Shown here in pieces: positions 8,520 to 17,984 of a stretch of DNA of 64,000 bases. The notes beneath the pieces are model-generated. The model ran no database searches. It saw nothing but the letters and a program-made list of their open reading frames with translations, and was not told the DNA's origin. Every line of letters begins with the position of its first letter. The first letter of the stretch is position 1. The stretch is taken from contig NZ_CP075566.1 of the NCBI RefSeq assembly GCF_018502625.1, positions 5,521,001-5,585,000 of the forward strand. The letters are read 5' to 3'. This DNA is from Pseudomonas hormoni (lineage in GTDB: Bacteria > Pseudomonadota > Gammaproteobacteria > Pseudomonadales > Pseudomonadaceae). The position numbers and the translations under genes were made by a program.

Positions 8520-9728
8520 ATGCAGCGGCTGTATCGGAAACGCATCGTTCTGGGCGTCGGCGGCGGCATTGCTGCCTACAAGAGCGCCGACCTGGTTCGC
8601 CGTCTGATCGACCAGGGCGCCGAAGTGCGCGTGGTCATGACCCGTGGCGGCAGCGAGTTCATCACCCCGCTGACCATGCAGGCCCTCTCCGGTCACCCGG
8701 TTCATCTGGACCTGCTGGACCCGGCGGCCGAAGCCGCGATGGGCCACATCGAGCTGGCCAAGTGGGCCGACATGGTGCTGATCGCCCCCGCCACTGCGGA
8801 CCTGATCGCCCGTCTGGCCCAAGGCATTGCCGACGACCTGCTGACCACGCTGGTGCTGGCCACCGACGCCGTGGTTGCCGTTGCCCCGGCAATGAACCAG
8901 GCCATGTGGCGCGACCCGGCGACCCAGGCCAACCTGCAAACCCTCGAAAGCCGCGGCATCAAAGCCTTTGGCCCAGCCTCCGGCAGCCAGGCCTGTGGTG
9001 ACGTCGGCCTCGGTCGCATGCTCGAAGCCGTCGAACTCGCCCAGTGCGCGGCGGATTGTTTCAAGCGTCAGGCACTGACCGGCAAACACGTGCTGATCAC
9101 CGCCGGCCCGACCCAGGAAAACATCGACCCGGTGCGCTACATCACCAACCACAGCTCCGGTAAAATGGGCTTTGCCCTGGCCGAAGCGGCGGTTGAAGCC
9201 GGCGCCCGCGTCACCCTGATTACCGGCCCGGTGCACCTGCCGACCCCGGATCGCGTCACGCGCATCGACGTGGTCAGCGCCCGCGACATGCTGGCCGCCT
9301 GCGAAGCCGCGATCCCTTGCGACCTGTTTATCGCCTCCGCAGCGGTCGCGGACTACCGTCCGGAAGTTGTCGCCCCACAGAAACTCAAGAAAGACCCTAC
9401 GAACGGCGACGGCTTGTTGCTACAAATGGTGCGCAATCCAGACATCCTGGCCACCATCGCCACTCGCCCCGACCGTCCGTTCAGTGTCGGTTTCGCCGCC
9501 GAAACCGAACACCTGCTCGATTACGCTGCGCGCAAGTTGAAAGACAAGAACCTCGATTTGATCGTCGCCAACGACGTCGCCAACCCGAGCATTGGCTTCA
9601 ACAGCGAAGAAAACGCCTGCAGCGTGATCGACCGTGAGCTACACGCCACACTTTTCGCCCAGACCAGCAAGAGCAAAATCGCTCGCCAGCTGATCACTTT
9701 TATCGCCGAACGTCTGAACCAGGTTTAA
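8520..9728 (+). CDS. coaBC: Bifunctional phosphopantothenoylcysteine decarboxylase/synthetase
   Basis: A 402-residue fusion of CoaC (residues 1-~185) and CoaB. It converts 4'-phosphopantothenate plus cysteine to 4'-phosphopantetheine in coenzyme A synthesis. CoaC shows the flavoprotein start [16 protein letters not shown], the APAMNQAMW (PxMNxxMW) motif and the active cysteine in [11 protein letters not shown]. CoaB shows [19 protein letters not shown] and a KLKK nucleotide-site lysine cluster. The start at 8520 is chosen from the family N-terminus ([12 protein letters not shown]); the nearest AAAGG is 7-8 bases upstream, and an in-frame ATG at 8505 is an alternative. dut begins 5 bases after its stop, so the two are probably cotranscribed. 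Confidence 0.95.
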   Translation: MQRLYRKRIVLGVGGGIAAYKSADLVRRLIDQGAEVRVVMTRGGSEFITPLTMQALSGHPVHLDLLDPAAEAAMGHIELAKWADMVLIAPATADLIARLAQGIADDLLTTLVLATDAVVAVAPAMNQAMWRDPATQANLQTLESRGIKAFGPASGSQACGDVGLGRMLEAVELAQCAADCFKRQALTGKHVLITAGPTQENIDPVRYITNHSSGKMGFALAEAAVEAGARVTLITGPVHLPTPDRVTRIDVVSARDMLAACEAAIPCDLFIASAAVADYRPEVVAPQKLKKDPTNGDGLLLQMVRNPDILATIATRPDRPFSVGFAAETEHLLDYAARKLKDKNLDLIVANDVANPSIGFNSEENACSVIDRELHATLFAQTSKSKIARQLITFIAERLNQV

Positions 9729-9733
9729 TTTAC

Positions 9734-10189
9734 ATGCACGCTTTGCAAGCCAAGATCCTCGACCCCCGCATCGGCACCGAATTCCCGCTGCCGCAGTACG
9801 CCACGCCAGGCTCCGCCGGCCTCGACCTGCGCGCCATGCTGGAAAAAGACACCGTGATCAAGCCGGGTGAAACCGTGCTGATTCCGACCGGCCTGTCCGT
9901 TTACATCGGCGATCCAGGTTTGGCCGCGCTGATTCTGCCGCGCTCCGGCCTGGGCCATAAGCACGGCATCGTGCTGGGCAATCTGGTCGGCCTGATCGAC
10001 TCCGATTATCAGGGTCCGTTGATGGTGTCGTGCTGGAACCGTGGCCAGACCGATTTCAACATGGTGGTGGGCGAGCGCCTGGCCCAATTGGTACTGGTGC
10101 CAGTGGTTCAAGCACACTTCGAGATGGTCGAAGAGTTCGTCGAAACCGAGCGCGGTGCGGGCGGTTTCGGGCATTCGGGCAGCCACTGA
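9734..10189 (+). CDS. dut: Deoxyuridine 5'-triphosphate nucleotidohydrolase (dUTPase)
   Basis: A 151-residue trimeric dUTPase that hydrolyses dUTP to dUMP and pyrophosphate, keeping uracil out of DNA and feeding dTMP synthesis. The five family motifs can be read in order: [39 protein letters not shown] and the C-terminal [11 protein letters not shown] that closes over the active site. Length is that of E. coli Dut. It begins 5 bases after coaBC, an arrangement common to gamma-proteobacteria. A REP element follows. Confidence 0.96.
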   Translation: MHALQAKILDPRIGTEFPLPQYATPGSAGLDLRAMLEKDTVIKPGETVLIPTGLSVYIGDPGLAALILPRSGLGHKHGIVLGNLVGLIDSDYQGPLMVSCWNRGQTDFNMVVGERLAQLVLVPVVQAHFEMVEEFVETERGAGGFGHSGSH

Positions 10190-10517
10190 TCCGATAGATG
10201 CCCCCTTGTGGGGAGCGAGCTTGCTCGCGCTGGGCTGCGTAGCGGCCCCAGGATTTTGTGAGCGCTACGCACTCAAGCGGGAGCAAGCTCCCTCGCCACA
10301 GGTGCTTTGTATGCTCGAAATTGCACAGCCGTCATCTGGAAGGTTTACTACTGGAAATCAAGGCATTGGCCGACCAGATGCTGACTGAAACCGGTGTCAT
10401 GGCCTTTTCGCACCACGAACTCTCTGTGGAAAACGCCGTCATACCCTTCAGTTCGAACCCGCCGAAGCGTTCTTCGCGTGCAGGTCCAGCCACTTTCGAG
10501 ATGGAGCATTCCTACAG
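10190..10517 (+). other. dut-algC intergenic region
   Basis: A 328-base gap. Its first third is the REP palindrome at 10207-10300. The remaining ~215 bases must hold any promoter of algC. I looked for the AlgR box CCGTTCGTC known upstream of P. aeruginosa algC and did not find a convincing copy. A short frame at 10258-10521 is repeat-derived and I do not accept it as a gene. Confidence 0.5.
10207..10300. repeat. REP palindrome, chimeric left arm
   Basis: The right arm (GCGGGAGCAAGCTCCCTCGC CACA) belongs to the TGTGGCGAGGGAGC family. The left arm reads TGTGGGGAGCGAGCTTGCTC, which is intermediate with the GAGCGAGC family. Lies just after dut. Confidence 0.8.
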
Positions 10518-11915
10518 ATGAACACCCCAGCCCAAGTCGCACCCAAGTTCCCCGACAGCATTTTCCGCGCCTACGACATTCGCGGCACCGTCCCGGAATT
10601 CCTGAACGCTGAAACCGCTTACTGGCTCGGTCGAGCCATCGGCGCCCAAAGCCTGGCCCAGAGCGAACCGAACGTTTCCGTTGGCCGTGACGGTCGCCTG
10701 TCCGGCCCGGAACTGGTCGAACAATTGATCAAAGGCCTGGCCGACGCCGGTTGCCATGTCAGTGACGTGGGCCTGGTGCCAACGCCCGCGCTTTACTACG
10801 CCGCCAACGTACTGGCCGGCAAATCGGGCGTGATGCTGACCGGCAGCCACAACCCGTCGAACTACAACGGCTTCAAGATCGTCATCGCCGGCGATACGCT
10901 GGCCAACGAACAGATCCAGGCCCTGCACGACCGCCTCAAGACCAACAACCTGAGCAGCGGCAAGGGCAGCATCACCAAGGTCGAAATCCTCGATCGCTAC
11001 AACACTGAAATCGTCGAGGACATCAAACTCGCTCGTCGCCTCAAAGTCGTGGTCGACTGCGGCAACGGCGCGGCCGGTGTGATCGCCCCGCAACTGATCG
11101 AAGCCCTGAACTGCGAAGTCATCCCGCTGTTCTGCGACGTCGACGGCAACTTCCCGAATCATCACCCGGACCCGGGCAAGCCTGAAAACCTTGTCGACTT
11201 GATCGCCAAGGTCAAGGAAACCAACGCCGACATCGGCCTGGCCTTCGACGGCGACGGCGACCGCGTTGGCGTGGTGACCAACACCGGCAGCATCGTTTAC
11301 CCGGACCGCCTGCTGATGCTATTCGCCCGCGACGTGGTGGCGCGCAACCCGGACGCGGAAATCATCTTCGACGTCAAATGCACCCGCCGCCTGACGCCGC
11401 TGATCAAGGAATACGGCGGTCGTCCGCTAATGTGGAAGACCGGTCACTCGTTGATCAAAAAGAAAATGAAACAAACCGGCGCCCTGTTGGCCGGCGAAAT
11501 GAGCGGGCACATCTTCTTCAAGGAGCGTTGGTTCGGTTTTGACGACGGCATTTACAGCGCTGCGCGTCTGCTGGAGATCCTCAGCAAGGAAAAATCCACC
11601 GCGGAAGAGCTGTTCGCGACCTTCCCGAACGATATTTCTACGCCGGAAATCAATATCCATGTGACCGAAGAGAGCAAATTCAGCATCATTGATGCATTGC
11701 ACGACGCGAAGTGGGGCGATGGCGCTGACCTGACCACCATCGACGGCGTGCGAGTCGACTACGCCAAAGGCTGGGGCCTGGTGCGCGCGTCCAACACCAC
11801 ACCGGTGCTGGTCCTGCGCTTCGAGGCCGATGACGAGGCTGAATTGCAGCGCATTAAGGACGTATTCAAAGTCCAGTTGAAGCGTGTTGCACCTGATCTC
11901 CAACTACCGTTCTGA
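10518..11915 (+). CDS. algC: Phosphomannomutase/phosphoglucomutase AlgC
   Basis: A 465-residue alpha-D-phosphohexomutase that interconverts the 1- and 6-phosphates of mannose and glucose. It supplies precursors for alginate, LPS core and rhamnolipid. The phosphoserine loop is TGSHNPSNYNG, the metal-binding loop is AFDGDGDRVG, the sugar-binding loop is GEMSGHIFFKE and the C-terminal phosphate-binding loop contains RASNTTPVLVLRFE. Length is close to the 463 residues of P. aeruginosa AlgC. The dut-algC-argB order is the Pseudomonas arrangement; argB starts 17 bases downstream, so the two are probably cotranscribed. Confidence 0.95.
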   Translation: MNTPAQVAPKFPDSIFRAYDIRGTVPEFLNAETAYWLGRAIGAQSLAQSEPNVSVGRDGRLSGPELVEQLIKGLADAGCHVSDVGLVPTPALYYAANVLAGKSGVMLTGSHNPSNYNGFKIVIAGDTLANEQIQALHDRLKTNNLSSGKGSITKVEILDRYNTEIVEDIKLARRLKVVVDCGNGAAGVIAPQLIEALNCEVIPLFCDVDGNFPNHHPDPGKPENLVDLIAKVKETNADIGLAFDGDGDRVGVVTNTGSIVYPDRLLMLFARDVVARNPDAEIIFDVKCTRRLTPLIKEYGGRPLMWKTGHSLIKKKMKQTGALLAGEMSGHIFFKERWFGFDDGIYSAARLLEILSKEKSTAEELFATFPNDISTPEINIHVTEESKFSIIDALHDAKWGDGADLTTIDGVRVDYAKGWGLVRASNTTPVLVLRFEADDEAELQRIKDVFKVQLKRVAPDLQLPF

Positions 11916-11932
11916 TTCACCCGGAGCCCTGA

Positions 11933-12838
<906 letters not shown>

Positions 12839-12850
12839 TATACCAAAATC

Positions 12851-12927
12851 AAAAGATCGCAGCCTTCGGCAGCGCCCACGGACGTACGAATATTCCGTAG
12901 GAGCTGACGAAGTCTGCGATCTTTTTT
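12851..12927. terminator. Hairpin terminator after argB, part of a Pseudomonas repeat
   Basis: AAAAGATCGCAG on the left pairs with CTGCGATCTTTTTT on the right, and nested complementary pieces (CTTCG.CAGC / GCTGACGAAG) lie between. The T run makes it a working terminator for the algC-argB operon. The outer sequence AAAAGATCGCAGCCTTCGGC is one I know as a recurrent intergenic repeat in fluorescent pseudomonads. Confidence 0.7.
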
Positions 12928-13027
12928 ATGCGCACCGGAAACGTCCGACCTGACTCAGCGAAACGTCTGACATCCCGCCAGTATTAGTCCGCATAGGATC
13001 TTCCCTGTACCTACAGGAGATCTAACC

Positions 13028-13240
13028 ATGCAAAAAGTTTACGCACCGAATGGCAGCGACGTATCCGCAGGCACCTACGAATGCGCCGACTGCGGCTACG
13101 AATACTCCAACCAATCGAAAAAATCCTTGCCACCTTGCCCACAGCGCCTGGATTCAGTGCATGTACAAAACGGCTGGAAAATTCTCAGTGGCCAAGGGGA
13201 TGCGGTAGAAGATCCTTATCCAACCAAATCCGGTAAATGA
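13028..13240 (+). CDS. Small zinc-ribbon protein of unknown function
   Basis: A 70-residue protein with CADCGYEY at residues ~19-26 and one further cysteine in PPCPQ at ~37. This gives a CxxC plus lone Cys pattern, so the zinc ribbon is incomplete or completed by another ligand. GGAG lies 8 bases before the ATG (CAGGAGATCTAACC). It starts a three-gene run with the two genes that follow (gap 16 bases, then an overlap). No function can be assigned; the compact charged chain suggests a cytoplasmic protein. Confidence 0.7.
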   Translation: MQKVYAPNGSDVSAGTYECADCGYEYSNQSKKSLPPCPQRLDSVHVQNGWKILSGQGDAVEDPYPTKSGK

Positions 13241-13256
13241 TCACGGGGATCGAGCC

Positions 13257-13829
13257 ATGCAGATTTCCTTCACGATTGACGCCCAGGCATTCGACCTCGA
13301 GCAAAAGGAGCCGGTCAAAAAGACACTTAGAATTTCCGATCACGAAATCACCCACGCCCTACAGCGTATCGCCAAGGCAAGCCTGACCGAATACTTGAAA
13401 ATGCTGGTAGAAGGCGGCATGCCGAGCCGGGCCGATGAAGCGAAACAGGACAGACTTCTGTATCTGATTCAAAGCTACTTCGGGCAAACCCTGCCAACCG
13501 AATCGCAGATATCAACGATTTTCCAGCTGACCCAGAGCCAAAGCAAAACCCTGCTGAAGAACACGGTTTCACGCTTTCGCAATCAACTGGACGAGATCCT
13601 GCAACACAGCATGAGAGCCGTGGTCGAGTCTGCGGAACATGCGCAAACGGTGTATCTGGTGGTGATCAGTTCGGACGTTATTCGCGATGAGCTGAACATG
13701 CTGATCACACAGAACGAGCCGACCTTCAAACCCATCATCAAACGTAAAGGCAGTGCCGGGCAGTTCGAAATCAGCGAAGACTCCCACGCGCTGTTGTGCC
13801 AGACACTGGGCCTGAATGCCGTTCAGTGA
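13257..13829 (+). CDS. Hypothetical soluble protein (190 aa)
   Basis: I do not recognise this protein. It is 190 residues, rich in Gln, Glu and Lys, with predicted helices from about residue 30 to 120 (ALQRIAKASLTEYLKML, LLKNTVSRFRNQLDEIL) and no signal peptide or membrane segment. A GGGGATCGAGCC leader precedes the ATG. It overlaps the next gene by 14 bases, which implies translational coupling with a small membrane protein. Codon use looks like its neighbours. The role is unknown. Confidence 0.65.
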   Translation: MQISFTIDAQAFDLEQKEPVKKTLRISDHEITHALQRIAKASLTEYLKMLVEGGMPSRADEAKQDRLLYLIQSYFGQTLPTESQISTIFQLTQSQSKTLLKNTVSRFRNQLDEILQHSMRAVVESAEHAQTVYLVVISSDVIRDELNMLITQNEPTFKPIIKRKGSAGQFEISEDSHALLCQTLGLNAVQ

Positions 13830-14199
13830 TGTCGTCGCGGTCAGTGGCTTGCTGCTGACCCTGACCACCTTCATGTTCAATCTGGCGTGGCCAAGGCTGC
13901 ATGAAGCGTTGGAATTGGATGAAAAACAGTCAGGTCCGCAGGCGAGAAAACGCAGCCGGGAACAGGTAATAAATGTTTTCTTCAGCTGTGCATTGCCGCT
14001 GACTTGCGTCTTCGTGGCGCTGTTTTACGTCAATCTGCCGGCCGCCGTGCGGATCACACGCGGCAGCACGCTGGATCTGTGGGATTTCGATGTGGATCGC
14101 ACGCTTTACGTGTTAGTCGTCCTGGCCTTGCTGGTGTTTGCTCTGTTTAACCTGGGATTGACACTCAAACTGATAGGAAAATGGCGAAGACTGCACTGA
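13816..14199 (+). CDS. Small membrane protein of unknown function (127 aa)
   Basis: A 127-residue protein with three hydrophobic segments: about 5-25 (VVAVSGLLLTLTTFMFNLAW), 50-72 (VFFSCALPLTCVFVALFYV) and 97-117 (LYVLVVLALLVFALFNLGL). A charged stretch with EALELDEKQSGPQARKRSRE separates the first two, so it is an inner-membrane protein. Its start overlaps the stop of the preceding gene by 14 bases, making a coupled pair. A strong terminator follows. No known family was recognised. Confidence 0.65.
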   Translation: MPFSDVVAVSGLLLTLTTFMFNLAWPRLHEALELDEKQSGPQARKRSREQVINVFFSCALPLTCVFVALFYVNLPAAVRITRGSTLDLWDFDVDRTLYVLVVLALLVFALFNLGLTLKLIGKWRRLH

Positions 14200-14203
14200 C
14201 AAA

Positions 14204-14240
14204 AAAAGACCCCGCTCAGCCTGGCCGAGCGGGGTCTTTT
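14204..14240 (+). terminator. Rho-independent terminator of the 13.0-14.2 kb cassette
   Basis: Perfect 14-base stem AAAAGACCCCGCTC / GAGCGGGGTCTTTT with an AGCCTGGCC loop, followed by GTTTG. It begins 5 bases after the membrane-protein stop. An A run on the left makes it potentially bidirectional. Confidence 0.85.
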
Positions 14241-14272
14241 GTTTGTTTGCGATCCCTGTGGCATCCACCTTT

Positions 14273-14367
14273 TGTGGCGAGGGAGCTTGCTCCCGCTGGG
14301 CTGCGCAGCGGCCCTGAAGATCTTGTGAGCGCTGCGCACTCAAGCGGGAGCAAGCTCCCTCGCCACA
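14273..14367. repeat. REP/REPIN palindrome (TGTGGCGAGGGAGC family)
   Basis: Nearly identical to the element at 7599, including the shared centre CTGCGCAGCGGCCCTGAAG. Lies between the cassette terminator and the pyrE stop. Confidence 0.87.
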
Positions 14368-14395
14368 AAAGCCCGCTCCCACAAGGGGATTGTGG

Positions 14396-15040
14396 TTACA
14401 CGCCGAATTGGGCGCGGTAGGCTTCAACGGCAGGCAGGTGCTGTTTGAGCTGCGGATCGTCCGCCAGGAACTCCAGCACCTGGTTCAGCGAAACAATGCT
14501 GATCACCGGAATACCAAAATCACGTTCCACTTCCTGAATCGCTGACAACTCACCATTGCCACGCTCCTGACGGTTGAGGGCGATCAGCACGCCTGCCGCC
14601 TTCGCGCCATCCTGGGAAGCGATGATCTGCATCACCTCACGGATGGCGGTGCCGGCAGTGATCACGTCATCGATGATCAGCACTTCGCCGGTCAATGGCG
14701 CGCCAACCAGGCTGCCGCCTTCGCCGTGTGCCTTGGCCTCTTTACGGTTGAAGCACCATGGCAAGTCACGGTCGTGATGTTCGGCCAGAGCCACCGCAGT
14801 GGTCGCCGCCAACGGAATGCCTTTGTACGCCGGGCCAAACAATACGTCGAACGGGATACCGCTTTCGACGATGGCTGCCGCGTAAAAACGACCCAGTTGC
14901 GCAAGTGCCGAACCGGAGTTGAACAGACCGGCATTGAAGAAGTAAGGACTGGTGCGCCCGGACTTCAGGGTGAACTCACCGAAGCGCAAAACGCCGCGAT
15001 CGATGGCAAAACGAATGAAATCGCGCTGATACGCTTGCAT
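14396..15040 (-). CDS. pyrE: Orotate phosphoribosyltransferase
   Basis: A 214-residue enzyme that makes orotidine 5'-phosphate from orotate and PRPP in pyrimidine synthesis. The PRPP-binding motif [16 protein letters not shown] is present, and the N-terminus [18 protein letters not shown] is the standard start. I therefore place the ATG at 15040 rather than at an upstream in-frame codon. Length matches E. coli PyrE (213). It diverges from crc across 82 bases, as in other pseudomonads. Confidence 0.96.
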   Translation of the reverse strand: MQAYQRDFIRFAIDRGVLRFGEFTLKSGRTSPYFFNAGLFNSGSALAQLGRFYAAAIVESGIPFDVLFGPAYKGIPLAATTAVALAEHHDRDLPWCFNRKEAKAHGEGGSLVGAPLTGEVLIIDDVITAGTAIREVMQIIASQDGAKAAGVLIALNRQERGNGELSAIQEVERDFGIPVISIVSLNQVLEFLADDPQLKQHLPAVEAYRAQFGV

Positions 15041-15122
15041 GAAAAAAACCCCAAATACCACGGATTTAGCTAATTAGGTTGACGCCGTGTATCATACACG
15101 CACGCGATTTTTGGGGCCATTT

Positions 15123-15902
15123 ATGCGGATCATCAGTGTGAACGTCAATGGTATTCAGGCTGCAGTGGAGCGAGGTTTGCTCAGTTGGCTGCAAGCACAG
15201 AATGCCGACGTCATCTGCCTGCAGGACACCCGCGCCTCCGCCTTTGAACTGGACGATCCAGCCTTCCAACTGGATGGCTACTTCCTTTATGCCTGCGAAG
15301 CCGAAGTTCCCGCCCAGGGTGGCGTGGCTTTGTATTCGCGGTTGCAACCGAAGGCAGTCATCAGCGGTCTCGGCTTCGAGACGGCCGACCGCTACGGGCG
15401 CTACCTGCAAGCCGATTTCGACAAGGTCAGCATCGCGACCTTGCTGCTCCCTTCGGGGCAGAACGGCGATGAAGACTTGAACCAGAAGTTCAAGCTAATG
15501 GACGACTTCGCCCGTTATCTGGATAAACAGCGGCGCAAACGTCGCGAGTACATTTACTGTGGCTCGCTGTACGTGGCGCAACAGAAGCTGGACATCAAGA
15601 ACTGGCGCGACAGCCAGCAATCCCCGGGCTTCCTGGCACCTGAACGTGCCTGGATGGACGAGATTGTCGGCAACATGGGTTATGTCGATGCCCTGCGCGA
15701 AGTCAGCCGTGAAGGCGACCAGTACAGCTGGTGGCCGGATAACGAACAGGCGGAAATGCTCAACCTGGGCTGGCGCTTCGATTACCAGATACTGACGCCG
15801 GGCCTGCGCCGTTTTGTACGCAGTGCGCGCCTGCCACGTCAGCCACGGTTCTCGCAGCATGCTCCGCTGATCGTGGACTACGACTGGACGCTGACTATCT
15901 AG
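15123..15902 (+). CDS. crc: Catabolite repression control protein Crc
   Basis: A 259-residue Crc. It has the exonuclease III/AP-endonuclease fold (MRIISVNVNGIQAAVERG; ADVICLQDTRA; a C-terminal QHAPLIVDYDW), but the nuclease active-site positions are not the catalytic ones. For example, the GDFN block of true enzymes reads YCGSLYVAQQKLDIKN. Crc is known to act with Hfq to repress translation of catabolic mRNAs bearing CA motifs, under control of CrcZ-type RNAs; it has no nuclease activity. The start at 15123 gives the exact length of P. aeruginosa Crc. It lies divergent from pyrE. A terminator follows 21 bases after the stop. Confidence 0.95.
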   Translation: MRIISVNVNGIQAAVERGLLSWLQAQNADVICLQDTRASAFELDDPAFQLDGYFLYACEAEVPAQGGVALYSRLQPKAVISGLGFETADRYGRYLQADFDKVSIATLLLPSGQNGDEDLNQKFKLMDDFARYLDKQRRKRREYIYCGSLYVAQQKLDIKNWRDSQQSPGFLAPERAWMDEIVGNMGYVDALREVSREGDQYSWWPDNEQAEMLNLGWRFDYQILTPGLRRFVRSARLPRQPRFSQHAPLIVDYDWTLTI

Positions 15903-15923
15903 GTTTTCATTGACCGGTTGACG

Positions 15924-15956
15924 AAAATGCCCGTATCGAAAGATACGGGCATTTTT
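15924..15956. terminator. Rho-independent terminator between crc and gltS
   Basis: AAAATGCCCGTATC / GATACGGGCATTTTT with a GAAA tetraloop. It serves crc on the plus strand, and the A run allows it to serve gltS on the minus strand. It shares the CCCGTATC stem with the rpmG terminator at 5082. Confidence 0.9.
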
Positions 15957-15972
15957 CTTAGGGGTTATGCCC

Positions 15973-17178
15973 TCAAGCAGCAGCGAAAAACGGTAGTGCA
16001 AGGTACAACTTGATCACGATGACATTAATGATGTCGATGAAGAAAGCACCCACCATTGGAACAACCAGGAACGCTATCTGCGAAGGTCCGTAACGCTGTG
16101 TCACCGCTTGCATGTTAGCGATGGCAGTTGGCGTTGCGCCCAGTCCGAAACCGCAGTGCCCTGCCGCCAGAACGGCCGCATCGTAGTTGCTGCCCATCAT
16201 TCTGAATGTCACGAAAATCGCAAACAGTGCCATGACCAACGCTTGCACAGCCAGGATGATAAAGATCGGCAACGCCAGTGCTGCCAGATCCCACAGTTTG
16301 AGCGACATCAGAGCGATCGCCAGAAACAGCGACAGGCTGACATTCCCCAATACGGAAACTTCACGCTCAAATACCTGATACAAGCCAAGCGCTGAAAGCC
16401 CGTTCCGTAAAATCACACCCACGAACAAGACGCAAACGAACGTCGGCAGCTCAAATGCAGTTCCTTGGAGCAGACCATTCAGGAGAGAACCCACCAGCAA
16501 GCTGACCGCGATCAGAGCGAGTGTCTCGATAAATGAAAATGGCGTGATCGAGCGCTCTTTGTTCGGTTGCTCAAAGCCCTTTGGCAGCCGTGGCTTTTCA
16601 TGCGCAAGGCCGGGTACCTGGACACGTTTGATGAGCAGGCGAGCGACCGGGCCACCAATCAAGCCGCCCAACACCAGGCCAAACGTCGCAGAGGCCATCG
16701 CGAGCTCAGAGGCAGAGGCCAGACCGTATTTCTCTCCGAACACCGTTCCCCACGCAGCGCCTGTACCGTGACCGCCCGCCAAGGTAATCGAGCCTGTCAG
16801 CAGGCCCATCAACGGATCGAGTCCCAACGTTTTTGCCAGCGCGATGCCCATGGCATTCTGAACCACCAAAAGCGTGGTGACCGCCAGTAGAAAGATCCCC
16901 ACTACGCGCCCGCCTTTCTTCAGGCTGGCAAAGTCTGCACTCAAGCCGATGGTGGCAAAAAAAGCCAACATCAAGGGTGTTTGCAGTGAGGTGTCAAAAC
17001 GGACGTCAATATCGAGCCCCCGCAAAGCCAGGAGAAGCAGAGCAACCACCAGGCCGCCTGCTACAGGCTCAGGGATATTGTAGTTACGTAAAAAACCGAT
17101 TCGTGTGACCAGTCCGCGCCCCAGTAACAGTACTAAAGAGGCGGCCACAAGTGTTCCATAAAAATCGAGCTGAACCAT
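15973..17178 (-). CDS. gltS: Sodium/glutamate symporter GltS
   Basis: A 401-residue integral membrane protein, exactly the length of E. coli GltS, which takes up glutamate with sodium. It has about 10 hydrophobic segments in two inverted halves. The conserved re-entrant loops of the ESS family are visible as ITLAGGHGTGAAWG in the first half and LAAGHCGFGLGATPTAIANM in the second. The start at 17178 (MVQLDFYGT) is chosen by homology; the site before it (AAAAGAATAATCCC) is weak. An in-frame extension upstream lacks family similarity. It sits between crc and the DUF4870 gene, which I recall as adjacent in P. aeruginosa, and is flanked by AT-rich sequence, so it looks inserted. Confidence 0.92.
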   Translation of the reverse strand: MVQLDFYGTLVAASLVLLLGRGLVTRIGFLRNYNIPEPVAGGLVVALLLLALRGLDIDVRFDTSLQTPLMLAFFATIGLSADFASLKKGGRVVGIFLLAVTTLLVVQNAMGIALAKTLGLDPLMGLLTGSITLAGGHGTGAAWGTVFGEKYGLASASELAMASATFGLVLGGLIGGPVARLLIKRVQVPGLAHEKPRLPKGFEQPNKERSITPFSFIETLALIAVSLLVGSLLNGLLQGTAFELPTFVCVLFVGVILRNGLSALGLYQVFEREVSVLGNVSLSLFLAIALMSLKLWDLAALALPIFIILAVQALVMALFAIFVTFRMMGSNYDAAVLAAGHCGFGLGATPTAIANMQAVTQRYGPSQIAFLVVPMVGAFFIDIINVIVIKLYLALPFFAAA

Positions 17179-17586
17179 TGGGATTATTCTTTTATATATA
17201 TTCAGGGGCGAACTTTTTACCTGGCCACGCCTCTTGAACAGGTTGATCTTCTCAACACCGATTTGCTTTAAATTCAAGGACCTTCAATGGTCTGAATATA
17301 TCGAAATATTTCTGAAGGAATATTACTTGGGGCAACTTTATCAACCGCGAAGTCTCATTGCCAAGCACATAGGCGGTGCGGCGGCGAAGCAGTTGTGACT
17401 AGAAGTGTAAAAGCGATAGTGCGCAGCAATACTTGCGGCATCTGGATATTGCTAATGGCAACGCTTGGGAAGTTAATCCAGATTCAAAAAGCAAATGCCC
17501 CGACAAGTCGGGGCATTTGTTTTAACGCGTAGCGAACTGCATTTTCACACAGCTGTCGCGTCCACAAGGGAATCCAGCGCTGATCG
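17179..17586. other. AT-rich gap between gltS and the DUF4870 gene
   Basis: A 408-base gap, poorer in GC than its surroundings. It contains the gltS promoter region (TTTTATATATATTC near 17190-17203) and, at the right end, a terminator at 17486-17523. On the plus strand a frame without a good start runs to a TGA at 17396-17398. It has a protein-like tail (LYQPRSLIAKHIGGAAAKQL) and may be a relic. I do not call a gene. Confidence 0.45.
17486..17523. terminator. Rho-independent terminator after the DUF4870 gene
   Basis: Stem CAAATGCCCCGAC / GTCGGGGCATTTG with AA loop region, A run on the left and TTTT on the right. It is placed to end leftward transcription of rph-DUF4870 and may work in both directions. 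Confidence 0.8.
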
Positions 17587-17955
17587 TTATTTGATCAAGC
17601 GCCAAGTGAACGGATACCGGTACGGCACGCCCTCATTGGCTTTCACGCCAGCAATGATCGTCAGCACCAACGCACCAATCGCGACCAGTCCAAACAGGAA
17701 AAACCCGATGATCACCACCATCAGCAAGAAGCAGATGGCGGAGGCAATGGCGACGGTGATCTGAAAGTTCAGCGCCTCCTTGCCCTGCGCATCGACAAAC
17801 GGGTCCATCTCGCGCTTCATCTGCCAGAGAATCAGCGGGCCGATCAACGTGCCGAACGGAATCCAGATTCCCAGCAAGGCGGACAGGTGACAAAACATCG
17901 CCCACTGCCGAACCTCTTTGCTCGGGATGGGAAGCAGCTCTTGCTCGTCACTCAT
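17587..17955 (-). CDS. DUF4870 membrane protein
   Basis: A 122-residue inner-membrane protein matching the DUF4870/Tic20-like pattern. It has a hydrophilic start (MSDEQELLPIPSKEVRQW), a first hydrophobic segment over MFCHLSALLGIWIPFGTLIGP, the motif ILWQMKREMDPFVDAQGKEALNFQ, two closely spaced hydrophobic segments, and the C-terminal VPYRYPFTWRLIK. GGAGG precedes the ATG. It lies 29 bases downstream of rph and is probably read through from it, as in P. aeruginosa. Function is unknown. Confidence 0.85.
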   Translation of the reverse strand: MSDEQELLPIPSKEVRQWAMFCHLSALLGIWIPFGTLIGPLILWQMKREMDPFVDAQGKEALNFQITVAIASAICFLLMVVIIGFFLFGLVAIGALVLTIIAGVKANEGVPYRYPFTWRLIK

Positions 17956-17984
17956 GATGTCCTCCTTGTCTGGAATGGTTCCGG

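Noticed and set aside
10258..10521. A short plus-strand frame before algC
   Set aside because: Its first part is translated REP repeat, and the rest has no protein-like character or site.
15123..15902. crc as an active exonuclease III
   Set aside because: Fold and length match Crc, and nuclease positions such as the GDFN block are replaced; gene order pyrE-crc agrees.
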